A DNA stretch of 20,470 nt from a virus. The translations under genes and the position numbers were made by a program. The stretch covers positions 1 through 20,470 of IMG/VR virus record IMGVR_UViG_3300025137_000392; one strand, given 5' to 3'. Under the pieces are notes generated by a model. That model searched no databases. It was not told the origin of the DNA and saw nothing but the letters and a program-made list of their open reading frames with translations. Below are positions 6,257-12,967 of the stretch, one piece after another (position 1 is the stretch's first letter; each line of letters opens with the position of its first letter).

Positions 6257-6547
6257 ATGAATAAATTTATCAAAGAAGGAATAAGTGCCGGATTTGAATT
6301 TATAGTATTAGAACCAAAAGAGTCACTAAATGATGCAATTATAAACTTCGACAAAGAAGATGGACGCCTCGTTTATGAAGTAGAGAAGCTCTTGAGATGT
6401 TTTGAAGAAGACATGGACCCAAGAGATGCAGTCGATTGGTTTTATTACAATACTATAGAGACAACTCACATGAAGGGTGGACCCTTCTTTTATGATGAAA
6501 ATGAAGAGAACTACTTGACACATCATAAAAAACATGCTAACCTATAA
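6257..6547 (+). CDS. Small acidic protein of unknown function (96 aa)
   Basis: The ATG at 6257 follows a GGAGG at 6246-6250 and the promoter at 6205. The protein is acidic, with a Glu/Asp-rich middle (EEDMDPRDAVDWFYYNT) and a His/Lys-rich end (THHKKHANL). There is no signal peptide, membrane helix or catalytic motif. I do not recognise a family beyond a vague similarity to orphan proteins of marine T4-like phages. It stands directly before the recombination nuclease and is probably cotranscribed with it; its stop is 19 bases before the next start. A role in replication or host takeover would fit the position but is not shown. Confidence 0.65.
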   Translation: MNKFIKEGISAGFEFIVLEPKESLNDAIINFDKEDGRLVYEVEKLLRCFEEDMDPRDAVDWFYYNTIETTHMKGGPFFYDENEENYLTHHKKHANL

Positions 6548-6566
6548 TATAAGCCGTGGAGGGCAA

Positions 6567-9500
6567 ATGAAAAGAATCGCACACATTAGTGATACACACA
6601 TCCGTAATTTAAAATATCATGAAGAGTATCGACATGTATTTAAGCAAATATACGATTCTCTCAAGCAAGAACAACCAGACTACATTGTTCATACTGGTGA
6701 TCTTGCTCACACAAAGACACAATTGTCTCCCGAGTATTTCGAGATGGCTACAAGTTTTCTCAAGAACCTCGCAGACATAGCACCTACGATAATGATCTTA
6801 GGTAATCACGACGGAAACCTTAAGAATGGCGACCGCCAAGATGCCGTAACACCGATCATTGAGGCACTACAGCATCCAAATTTTACCCTATTAAAAGATT
6901 CAGGAGAGTATTCTCCCGAAGATGGTCTGACCTTTAATGTCTTATCGGTATTTGATCGAGACAATTGGAAGAAGCCCTCTAACGCTAATTCCATAAACAT
7001 AGCTTTGTACCATGGTGCAATCCAAGGCTCAAAGACGGGTTCTGATTTTTCTCTAGATCACGGTGAAGACGACATGTCTATCTTTTCTGGTTTTGATTAT
7101 GCAATGCTTGGAGACATTCATAGAACACAGCCTTTAGACAAGAAGGGTCGTGTATGGTATTCGGGATCTACTGTCCAGCAGAACTTTGGAGAGTCACAAC
7201 TCAAGGGATACTTGATGTGGAACATTCATTCTAAACTAAAACATAGTATTCAAAAGAGACTGTTTCAATCTCCGAGACCATTTATCACTGTTTATGTAAA
7301 TAAGGACGGTACCTTGCCAAATGAAGATGTACCCAAGAATTCTAGACTTCGACTCGTGTGCAATCATAACCTACCAATGGCTAAATTGAAGAGAGCGTGT
7401 GACTATGCCCAAGTGAAATGGTCTACGCACTCTGTTAGTTTCATTAATAATTCTGCTAGCAAAGGTGGCGTGTCATCTGCCCACGGTGGAAAGACGCTTA
7501 ACATGCGTGATCCCAAGAACCAAGAAAAGTTTTTGAGAGAGTTCATGGAGGGGAGAGAAATCGACGAATCGGTCCGAGATCGTGTGATCGAACTCTCTCA
7601 AGATTACCTCAAGAAAGTAGATACATCCACAGGAATGTCACGAAATGTCGTTTGGGATATTAGGAAAATGCAGTGGAACTACCTATTTAATTACGGAAAC
7701 GGAAACTCATTAGATTTTTCTAAGCTCAACGGTCTTGTTGGAATTTTTGGAAAAAACTACTCGGGTAAATCATCTATAATTGATGCTGCCCTCTTCGGGT
7801 TATTCAATACAACTTCTAAAGGAGAAAGAAAGAATGTCCATATCATCAATCAAAATCAACAAAAAGCTCTTTGTAAACTCGAGATCGCTGTCGGCGATGA
7901 TGTTTACAAAATTAATCGAAGCCTCGAAAAAACAACCGGAAGGTCTAAAGGTCGCGAAGTCATCTCCGCGAAAACGGAACTAGACTTTACAAAGTATACA
8001 CTCGGCACTCAAGCGGAATCTAATAACGGAGACACTAGAAATAAGACGGATGATAACATTCGAAATACTTTTGGGTCTCTAGAGGACTTTATGATGACCT
8101 CATTCGCTGCTCAAAATGATTCATTCGGTTTTATAAACGAAGGTTCTACGAAGCGTAAAGAAATCCTTGCTAAGTTTCTTGACTTGCAAATCTTTGACCA
8201 GATGCACAAGTTAGCAAAACAAGACTCATCAGAAATGCGTGGAGTTATTAAACACCTTAATTCAATCGATTGGGAGAGAAAGTTGTCTCGAGCAAACGCA
8301 GAATTAGAAGAAATCATTGAAGACATTGAAACTCAAAAAGGCTTGTGCGATAAACATAAAAGTAGATTGCATACCCTAACAGAAGATCAAGAATCAATCA
8401 ATGCTCAAGTAATTGCAGCGTCACAGAGAGACTTGGACATCGCCGTGTTGGAAGCAATTTTGCAATCGACCGAGAATGACCTTAGAAAGTCTTTTGAGAA
8501 TGTATCTATGTACCAATCCTCAATTGATCTTACAACGCAAGAAATCAACGATTTAAAGCTCCTAATCCCTAACTTAGAGATTGAAGCCAATAATGCTGAG
8601 GTTTCCATTGTTGCATACGAAAGCTTACTGTCTGAAATAGCAAAAGTTAAGCCAGTTGTTGATAAGTTGGATCGTCAAATTAAAAATCTTCAATCGAAGA
8701 TCGAAATGTTGCACGATCACGAGTATGATCCTGATTGTACGTTCTGCTCCGACAATGAGTTTGTAAAGCAGGCAGAACAAGCTAAGGTAGACATCGTATC
8801 TATTCGAGAAGAGAGAGATACTCAGAATAAAAACTTGGTAGAACTAAGAGCGTGTATAGAACCATTCGACATTGATAGTCTAAGACTGAAGGTTATAAAC
8901 TTCACTTCTTCGTCCACTCAGTTGAATACTTCACAAAAGAAATTCGAAAGGCTTGAGCTGCAGTTGCAAAACGAACAATCAAAGATCCAAGTCAATGAAC
9001 AGAAGAAGTCAAACGTCTTGGAAGACATTGCTTACTACAATGATAACATCGAAGCGTATGAGAACTTATCTAGTTTACGAAGAGACCTACAAGCAATCAC
9101 CAAATCTGTTGACCTTAAAAAGTCGGAGATTGGAAGATGCGAAGAAAAGGTTTTGGAGTACATGTCGGAGAAGGGATCTACCATTCGAATGATTGAGGAA
9201 GCAAACGAAAAGATACAACAGATAAAAGATGCTGAACGTGATTACATTGCTTACGACATTTTTGTCCAAGGCACCCATCCAAACGGCATCTCCTATGAAG
9301 TTATCAAGTCAATGCTCCCAGTTATAAACGAAGAAATCCAAAAAGTTCTCGCTTCTATTGTAGAATTCCAAGTGTTTTTTGCAGAAGATGTTGATAAGTT
9401 GGAAATCTATCTTAAGCATCCTAAATTTGAGCCAAGACCTTTATCCATGGGTTCTGGTGCAGAAAAGACGATTGCCTCTATGGCTGTTAGGCTTGCTTTG

Positions 9501-9722
9501 ATTTCTGTGTCTTCATTGCCAAAGTCGCAACTATTCATCCTTGATGAACCAGCAACGGCATTGGATGCAGAACACATGGAAGGGTTTGTGAGATTGTTGC
9601 AAATGATCAAGGCTCAATTTAAAACTGTCTTGCTCATTACTCATCTCGAGAGTCTCAAAGACGTAGTAGATACTACTGTTGAGATTGATAAAGTCGATGG
9701 TTATGCTCAGGTCAATTTGTGA
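6567..9722 (+). CDS. Fused gp47-gp46 (Mre11-Rad50 / SbcD-SbcC-like) recombination nuclease (1051 aa)
   Basis: Residues 1-~350 are a calcineurin-type phosphoesterase: DTH at 9-11, GD at 44-45, GNHD at 79-82, H149 and GDIH at 182-185, the metal ligands of Mre11/SbcD and T4 gp47. Residues ~375-1051 are a Rad50/SbcC/gp46 ATPase: Walker A GKNYSGKS at 395-402, long coiled-coil arms, a zinc hook CTFC at 724-727, the signature LSMGSG at 959-964 and Walker B ILDEP with D993/E994. In T4 these are two proteins of about 340 and 560 residues that resect DNA ends for recombination-dependent replication; here they are one chain. The ATG at 6567 follows GGAGGG at 6558-6563, and MKRIAHISDTH is the expected start. 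No stop or frameshift interrupts the junction. Confidence 0.95.
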   Translation: MKRIAHISDTHIRNLKYHEEYRHVFKQIYDSLKQEQPDYIVHTGDLAHTKTQLSPEYFEMATSFLKNLADIAPTIMILGNHDGNLKNGDRQDAVTPIIEALQHPNFTLLKDSGEYSPEDGLTFNVLSVFDRDNWKKPSNANSINIALYHGAIQGSKTGSDFSLDHGEDDMSIFSGFDYAMLGDIHRTQPLDKKGRVWYSGSTVQQNFGESQLKGYLMWNIHSKLKHSIQKRLFQSPRPFITVYVNKDGTLPNEDVPKNSRLRLVCNHNLPMAKLKRACDYAQVKWSTHSVSFINNSASKGGVSSAHGGKTLNMRDPKNQEKFLREFMEGREIDESVRDRVIELSQDYLKKVDTSTGMSRNVVWDIRKMQWNYLFNYGNGNSLDFSKLNGLVGIFGKNYSGKSSIIDAALFGLFNTTSKGERKNVHIINQNQQKALCKLEIAVGDDVYKINRSLEKTTGRSKGREVISAKTELDFTKYTLGTQAESNNGDTRNKTDDNIRNTFGSLEDFMMTSFAAQNDSFGFINEGSTKRKEILAKFLDLQIFDQMHKLAKQDSSEMRGVIKHLNSIDWERKLSRANAELEEIIEDIETQKGLCDKHKSRLHTLTEDQESINAQVIAASQRDLDIAVLEAILQSTENDLRKSFENVSMYQSSIDLTTQEINDLKLLIPNLEIEANNAEVSIVAYESLLSEIAKVKPVVDKLDRQIKNLQSKIEMLHDHEYDPDCTFCSDNEFVKQAEQAKVDIVSIREERDTQNKNLVELRACIEPFDIDSLRLKVINFTSSSTQLNTSQKKFERLELQLQNEQSKIQVNEQKKSNVLEDIAYYNDNIEAYENLSSLRRDLQAITKSVDLKKSEIGRCEEKVLEYMSEKGSTIRMIEEANEKIQQIKDAERDYIAYDIFVQGTHPNGISYEVIKSMLPVINEEIQKVLASIVEFQVFFAEDVDKLEIYLKHPKFEPRPLSMGSGAEKTIASMAVRLALISVSSLPKSQLFILDEPATALDAEHMEGFVRLLQMIKAQFKTVLLITHLESLKDVVDTTVEIDKVDGYAQVNL

Positions 9723-9762
9723 CTTGGGCAACTATTTATTGGAACCTTTGGAGGTACCAATC

Positions 9763-9957
9763 ATGGAAAAAACAGATAAAGGAGTACTCGATGCAGTTCA
9801 AGAAAAACTTATTTCTCGTAAACTTCTCGTATTCGGCGTGGCGACTGCTCTTATGTACTGGGCTGATCTAAGCTCTGATACTTGGGGCATGATTGCTGTG
9901 ACTTACATCGGCGGGCAAACCGCAATTGATTTTGCGACAGCTTGGAGGAACGGATAA
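9763..9957 (+). CDS. Holin-like small membrane protein (64 aa)
   Basis: The ATG at 9763 follows GGAGG at 9750-9754. A charged N-terminus (about 20 residues) is followed by two hydrophobic stretches at about 21-33 and 42-58 joined by a short polar turn (ADLSSD), and a C-terminal WRNG. The second helix contains VTYIGGQTAID, a pattern I recall in small holin-like proteins of marine phages. Holins form membrane pores that time lysis. The next two genes also encode membrane or coiled-coil proteins and overlap in start/stop, so this looks like a lysis cassette. No endolysin is next to it, so the role remains inferred. Confidence 0.6.
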   Translation: MEKTDKGVLDAVQEKLISRKLLVFGVATALMYWADLSSDTWGMIAVTYIGGQTAIDFATAWRNG

Positions 9958-10325
9958 TGCTAGCATGGTTAAAAGACAAGTGGGAATTTGTTGCTGCTGG
10001 CGTTGCCGTTCTTTTTGTTTTTGTGCTTGGTCGCAAAAGTAAGAGTGTGGATTTAGAAGTTGCAAAAGAAATTTCCGATAACAAAGATGAAGAGCTCAAA
10101 GTTGAAAGAGACCTATCTGCTAACGAGAAACTAAAGATTGCTCAAGCCCACAAAAAATACACGGATTCAAGAATTGCACTTAGATCGCAATACCGTGCTG
10201 CTCAAACCGAACTTGAAAGAACGACCGCTCAAAGAAAGATGGAACTTCTTGAGACAGCAAAAGATAATCCAGAAGAGATTGATAGAATACTAATGGAAGA
10301 ATTCAACATCAGCAAATTAAAATGA
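9957..10325 (+). CDS. Membrane-anchored coiled-coil protein, inner-spanin-like (122 aa)
   Basis: The ATG at 9957 overlaps the previous stop (TAATG), with GGAGG at 9944-9948 inside the upstream gene. One membrane helix (about residues 10-25, FVAAGVAVLFVFVLG) is followed by a long, highly charged helix to about residue 110, predicted as coiled coil. This is the architecture of an inner-membrane spanin (Rz type): N-terminal anchor, periplasmic coiled coil. Sequence alone does not identify the family. The gene lies between a holin-like gene and a signal-peptide coiled-coil gene, which supports a lysis role. A virion or scaffolding role cannot be excluded. Confidence 0.6.
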   Translation: MLAWLKDKWEFVAAGVAVLFVFVLGRKSKSVDLEVAKEISDNKDEELKVERDLSANEKLKIAQAHKKYTDSRIALRSQYRAAQTELERTTAQRKMELLETAKDNPEEIDRILMEEFNISKLK

Positions 10326-10735
10326 TTTGGTTGTTGATGTCCCTAGCATTTGCAGAGCCGCTCATGACCCCGCTAGCGGAAGGTGATGTGGCTCCTTTTG
10401 CTGGACGCTTGCTCAATGATGAGGCAATAACGTCTATAATTACGATGAAAGAATTCGCAGAAGAACAATGTTCTATTCAAGAATCATTAGATTTTTCACT
10501 AACGATGACGGAAAAACAGCTCGAAATTGACTATTTACAAGCAGAAAAAGAAATTTTGCAACAAAAGCATGACTTGCTTATGCAAATTAAAGACAATGAG
10601 ATAGAGATCCTTAGGTCGCACGTTAATCCTAAAAGACAAATGTGGGTATTTTTTGGAGGTTTCCTAGTCGGAACTACGTCATCATTGCTAACTTATTACG
10701 CTGTGGTAGAAATAAATGATCAAAATACGAATTAG
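10322..10735 (+). CDS. Exported coiled-coil protein with C-terminal membrane helix (137 aa)
   Basis: The start overlaps the previous stop (ATGA), and no separate ribosome binding site is visible. Residues 1-11 (MIWLLMSLAFA) look like a very short signal peptide with an AxA-like end and no basic residue. A conserved-looking element GDVAPFAGRLLNDEA (21-35) follows, then a coiled coil (about 42-100) and a membrane helix at about 107-128. I recall the GDxAPFxGxL element in phage proteins near holins. With the two genes before it, this suggests a lysis or envelope-spanning complex. It would sit in the periplasm, held by its C-terminal helix. Function is inferred from architecture and position only. 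Confidence 0.6.
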   Translation: MIWLLMSLAFAEPLMTPLAEGDVAPFAGRLLNDEAITSIITMKEFAEEQCSIQESLDFSLTMTEKQLEIDYLQAEKEILQQKHDLLMQIKDNEIEILRSHVNPKRQMWVFFGGFLVGTTSSLLTYYAVVEINDQNTN

Positions 10736-11135
10736 AGCTGCAAGAAAAGACGAACTAGTTTGCCCTCCCGCAACTCAAGACCTAAAGCTGAATACGAAAA
10801 ACCGCGATGCGGCTATTCAAGCTGGGCACATTAAATACGGACCGCTCAATGTTAGCGAGCCTGCCGACTATTGGAAAGACATTGCAAAATACTGGGATAC
10901 AACAGAAGATGCTGCAAAGAAATCAAACTGTGGCAACTGTGTTGCTTTCGACATTAGTCCTAGAATGGATGAGTGTATGCCCGGCGTGACCTCTGATGAC
11001 GAAGGTCGCCTTGGCTACTGTTGGATGCATCATTTCAAATGTCACAGTGCAAGATCTTGTTATACATGGGCAAAGGGTGGTCCAATCTCGGAGGATAAAA
11101 TTTCTTACGATTGGCAGAAACGAGGTGAAAGTTGA
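10716..11135 (+). CDS. Cys-rich protein with HiPIP-like cysteine spacing (139 aa)
   Basis: The ATG at 10716 lies 20 bases inside the upstream gene and has no clear ribosome binding site, so coupling is likely. The N-terminal half has TKNRDAAI and YGPLNV. The second half has C72-x2-C75 (NCGNCVAF), C87 (CMPG) and C102 (GYCW), with spacings 11 and 14. This pattern and the flanking aromatic/glycine residues resemble high-potential iron-sulfur proteins, which bind a 4Fe-4S cluster. Additional cysteines are at 16, 109 and 115. I remember close relatives in many uncultured marine T4-like phages, without a known function. A metal or Fe-S site is likely; an electron-transfer role is not established. 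Confidence 0.65.
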   Translation: MIKIRIRAARKDELVCPPATQDLKLNTKNRDAAIQAGHIKYGPLNVSEPADYWKDIAKYWDTTEDAAKKSNCGNCVAFDISPRMDECMPGVTSDDEGRLGYCWMHHFKCHSARSCYTWAKGGPISEDKISYDWQKRGES

Positions 11136-11503
11136 AATCAAAAGATCCAAATTATGCTGCAAAGGTTGAAAAAGCCATTGCAGAAAAATACGGAGAAGAA
11201 GCCGTAGCTAACCCAAAATCCCAATGGGATGATGATAAAGAAGAACAGTACCTAAGTGAACTCAAAAACAATTATCGTCAAGAAAAAGATACGGTAGAGC
11301 AAATTGAACTCGATGGAGTTTTAATCTCAAAAGAACTACTTAATAAAGAATCTGAAAGGTCGTGCCCTACTTGTAGCACTTACTCATTCAAATCAGTCGA
11401 TGACTTGTACATGACAAAATTTGATTGTTGCTATAGATGCTACATCCAATGGATCGAAGGCCGAGAAGATAGGTGGAAATCTGGATGGAGACCAAATAAA
11501 TGA
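11132..11503 (+). CDS. Zinc-ribbon protein of unknown function (123 aa)
   Basis: The start is a TTG at 11132 overlapping the previous stop (TTGA). A GAGG at 11122-11125, six bases upstream, supports it, and MKSKDPNYAAKVEKAI is a natural N-terminus. The first half is charged and helical. The second half holds a zinc-ribbon candidate: C78/C81 (CPTC) and C99/C100/C103 (CCYRC), with DLYMTKFD between. The C-terminus WKSGWRPNK is tryptophan-rich. I recall relatives as orphans in marine T4-like phage genomes, usually next to genes like its neighbours here. Nucleic-acid or protein binding through the ribbon is plausible but not shown. Confidence 0.65.
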   Translation: MKSKDPNYAAKVEKAIAEKYGEEAVANPKSQWDDDKEEQYLSELKNNYRQEKDTVEQIELDGVLISKELLNKESERSCPTCSTYSFKSVDDLYMTKFDCCYRCYIQWIEGREDRWKSGWRPNK

Positions 11504-12054
11504 GCAAAGAAACATTAGAAATTATTGAAGCACTCGGACAAGCTGCAGCAAACGTATACGACGGCGTTCACATGGAGAACTATACTCTAGACGGACAAGT
11601 ACGCAGCGTAGGTCTTAAGAGAGAAGAGGGTATGCCCCTTCTTGATAAAAGAGTTATTGACGGCTTTAAAGTAAAGTTTTATGGCGACTCAATGATCATC
11701 ACTTATCAATCTGATGTTATGATGAGAGACCTTAAGGACAACGGATTTGAGAACGACATCACTCGAACAATCAATGAAGTTAAGAAGTTCTTACAAAAAG
11801 AATACAAAACCATTACTGGTAAATCAGTATCTCTTACAAAGAAAGGCGATCCACAAATTGTTGTACAAACAACATCAAGAGTTCGCACCTTTGTGCAGGC
11901 ATACCAACACTATAAAATCGGCGGCTTAAAAATGGACCAAATCAATGCTCCATCTGAGCCGAATGGCCGAGACATTACAAGAAAATTCTTGGACGCCGCG
12001 AAAGCAAAACGTCCAAGCAATGAAACCATCAAATCGGGAGACAATCAAAAATGA
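11500..12054 (+). CDS. Conserved phage protein of unknown function (184 aa)
   Basis: The ATG overlaps the previous stop (ATGA). The protein begins with a helix (LEIIEALGQAAANVYDG), then GLKREEG, DKRVIDGFKVKFYGDSMIITYQ (a beta hairpin region), a helix ending FLQKEYKTITGKSVSL, and a charged tail. There are no cysteines, membrane segments or catalytic motifs. I recall similar proteins in marine T4-like phages between lysis-type and terminase genes, which suggests a structural or tail-completion role, but none is proven. Its stop overlaps the start of a tiny cysteine-rich reading frame. Confidence 0.65.
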   Translation: MSKETLEIIEALGQAAANVYDGVHMENYTLDGQVRSVGLKREEGMPLLDKRVIDGFKVKFYGDSMIITYQSDVMMRDLKDNGFENDITRTINEVKKFLQKEYKTITGKSVSLTKKGDPQIVVQTTSRVRTFVQAYQHYKIGGLKMDQINAPSEPNGRDITRKFLDAAKAKRPSNETIKSGDNQK

Positions 12055-12122
12055 ATAACGTAGAAGAAAAATGTTGCGGGAATTGTTGCCCGTGCTGCTC
12101 GTGTGAATGTTGCGAGAAATAA
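12051..12122 (+). CDS. Cysteine-rich micropeptide (23 aa, nine Cys)
   Basis: This small frame starts at an ATG overlapping the upstream stop (ATGA), with GGGAG at 12036-12040 ten bases before it, and ends TAA at 12120-12122, four bases before the next start. It encodes MNNVEEK followed by CCGNCCPCCSCECC and EK: nine cysteines in the last 16 residues, arranged as CC pairs and CxC/CxxC. The density recalls metallothionein-like metal binders, but 23 residues is shorter than any I know. It fits the run of overlapping genes perfectly, which favours real translation. It could bind a zinc, iron or copper cluster, or act as a thiol peptide. Function unknown. Confidence 0.6.
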   Translation: MNNVEEKCCGNCCPCCSCECCEK

Positions 12123-12126
12123 ATCA

Positions 12127-12468
12127 ATGAAACTCTCAAAAGAAACTTTGATGCAAATTATCAAAGAAGAATTGACAGCCATACTTGGGGAAGAGGGGCA
12201 TAGTTCCGCCCCAACTCATGCCGCAGAAGTAAATGCCAACATGAGGTCAATGCTAGCAGAAGAAGGTTTCGAATCAGATTATGTAAGAGACCCTTACATG
12301 GCTTTTGATGGAAATGGATTTATGGATACAAATGGTCAAGAGTTCACAGTAGAGTATAAATTAAAATTTAATGAACAAGAGATGTCAGATGTCATCCGAA
12401 CTTACAACTCCGCCAAAGATAGTCTGAATGACGAAGATTATTTCATGGCAATTTCAGAAGTCGACTAA
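12127..12468 (+). CDS. Small acidic protein with MKLSK...IIKEEL N-terminal motif (113 aa)
   Basis: The ATG at 12127 is chosen over a GTG at 12103 because the motif-bearing N-terminus then matches its two downstream neighbours exactly; ribosome binding is weak (CGAG at 12113), and coupling to the micropeptide four bases upstream is likely. Residues 1-16 are MKLSKETLMQIIKEEL, followed by an L20-x-E22 site (LGE). The rest is acidic (about residues 25-113) without a recognised domain; it contains FDGNGFMDTNG. The N-terminal motif recurs at 12484 and 12818 and looks like a targeting peptide that the gp21-like protease of this phage could remove. It may therefore be an internal head protein. Confidence 0.65.
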   Translation: MKLSKETLMQIIKEELTAILGEEGHSSAPTHAAEVNANMRSMLAEEGFESDYVRDPYMAFDGNGFMDTNGQEFTVEYKLKFNEQEMSDVIRTYNSAKDSLNDEDYFMAISEVD

Positions 12469-12483
12469 TTGAGGGAATAAGTA

Positions 12484-12813
12484 ATGAAATTTACAAAACA
12501 ACAATTAAAAGAAATTATCAAAGAAGAACTTGCGGCTGTCCTAACCGAAGCTGATGGCGACCCCATTGTTCAAGTTAATCCAAATGGGCTTGAGTTCTCA
12601 AACATCGGACCAGACTATAAAAACTTTGAAGTACCAATTTCCAGATTGAATAGTTCCGCTCAGGAACTAATGGACTCTGCAGCCGAAAAAGAAGGCAAGG
12701 TTCTAATTAGAGACATCAACGGCGCAGCTGAGTTTTTTGAAAAGCTTGTCTCTGGTGTTACCAAAGATGAAATCGGTGCTGCAAGAATTGAAAAAGGATT
12801 CTATAAGGAATAA
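12484..12813 (+). CDS. Small protein with MKFTK...IIKEEL N-terminal motif (109 aa)
   Basis: The ATG follows GAGGG at 12471-12475. The first 16 residues, MKFTKQQLKEIIKEEL, repeat the motif of the preceding gene, and LTE (20-22) followed by A is an exact match to the LxE/A cleavage rule of T4 gp21. A 17-base DNA stretch at this motif is identical to that at 12127, which suggests duplication or shuffling of the leader. The body (about 23-109) is mixed alpha/beta with IVQVNPNGLEF and EFFEKLVSG and does not resemble the bodies of its neighbours. The pattern of a shared leader with different bodies fits T4 internal proteins, which share a capsid-targeting sequence. Confidence 0.65.
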   Translation: MKFTKQQLKEIIKEELAAVLTEADGDPIVQVNPNGLEFSNIGPDYKNFEVPISRLNSSAQELMDSAAEKEGKVLIRDINGAAEFFEKLVSGVTKDEIGAARIEKGFYKE

Positions 12814-12817
12814 GCAA

Positions 12818-12967
12818 ATGAAACTTTCAAAAGAACAATTAAAACAAATCATCAAAGAAGAGCTCGAAGCAGTTCTTTCAGAAGAAGGTATGGTTGAAGA
12901 AGCAGTTCTCGCAGAAGAGGAAACTCTTGAAGAAGTTGAGCAAGAGGAACTTGCGGAGAGTGAATGA
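12818..12967 (+). CDS. Very acidic small protein with MKLSK...IIKEEL motif (49 aa)
   Basis: The ATG at 12818 follows AAGGA near 12804 and gives the same leader as the two previous genes (MKLSKEQLKQIIKEEL, then LSE at 20-22). The remaining residues are almost only Glu, Leu, Val and Ala; 18 of the 49 residues are Glu, and further LxE sites (LAE, LEE) follow. The composition resembles T4 gp67, a short acidic prohead core protein that gp21 cuts to acidic internal peptides; this is analogy, not homology shown by alignment. Its stop overlaps the terminase start (ATGA), so it is the last gene before gp17, in the position where T4 carries the small terminase. A small-terminase role seems unlikely at this size. 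Confidence 0.62.
   Translation: MKLSKEQLKQIIKEELEAVLSEEGMVEEAVLAEEETLEEVEQEELAESE

Noticed and set aside
6515-6548. TTGACA and TATAAT before the gp47-gp46 gene
   Set aside because: The spacing is 22 bases, too long for a sigma70 promoter, and the boxes overlap the end of the previous coding region.
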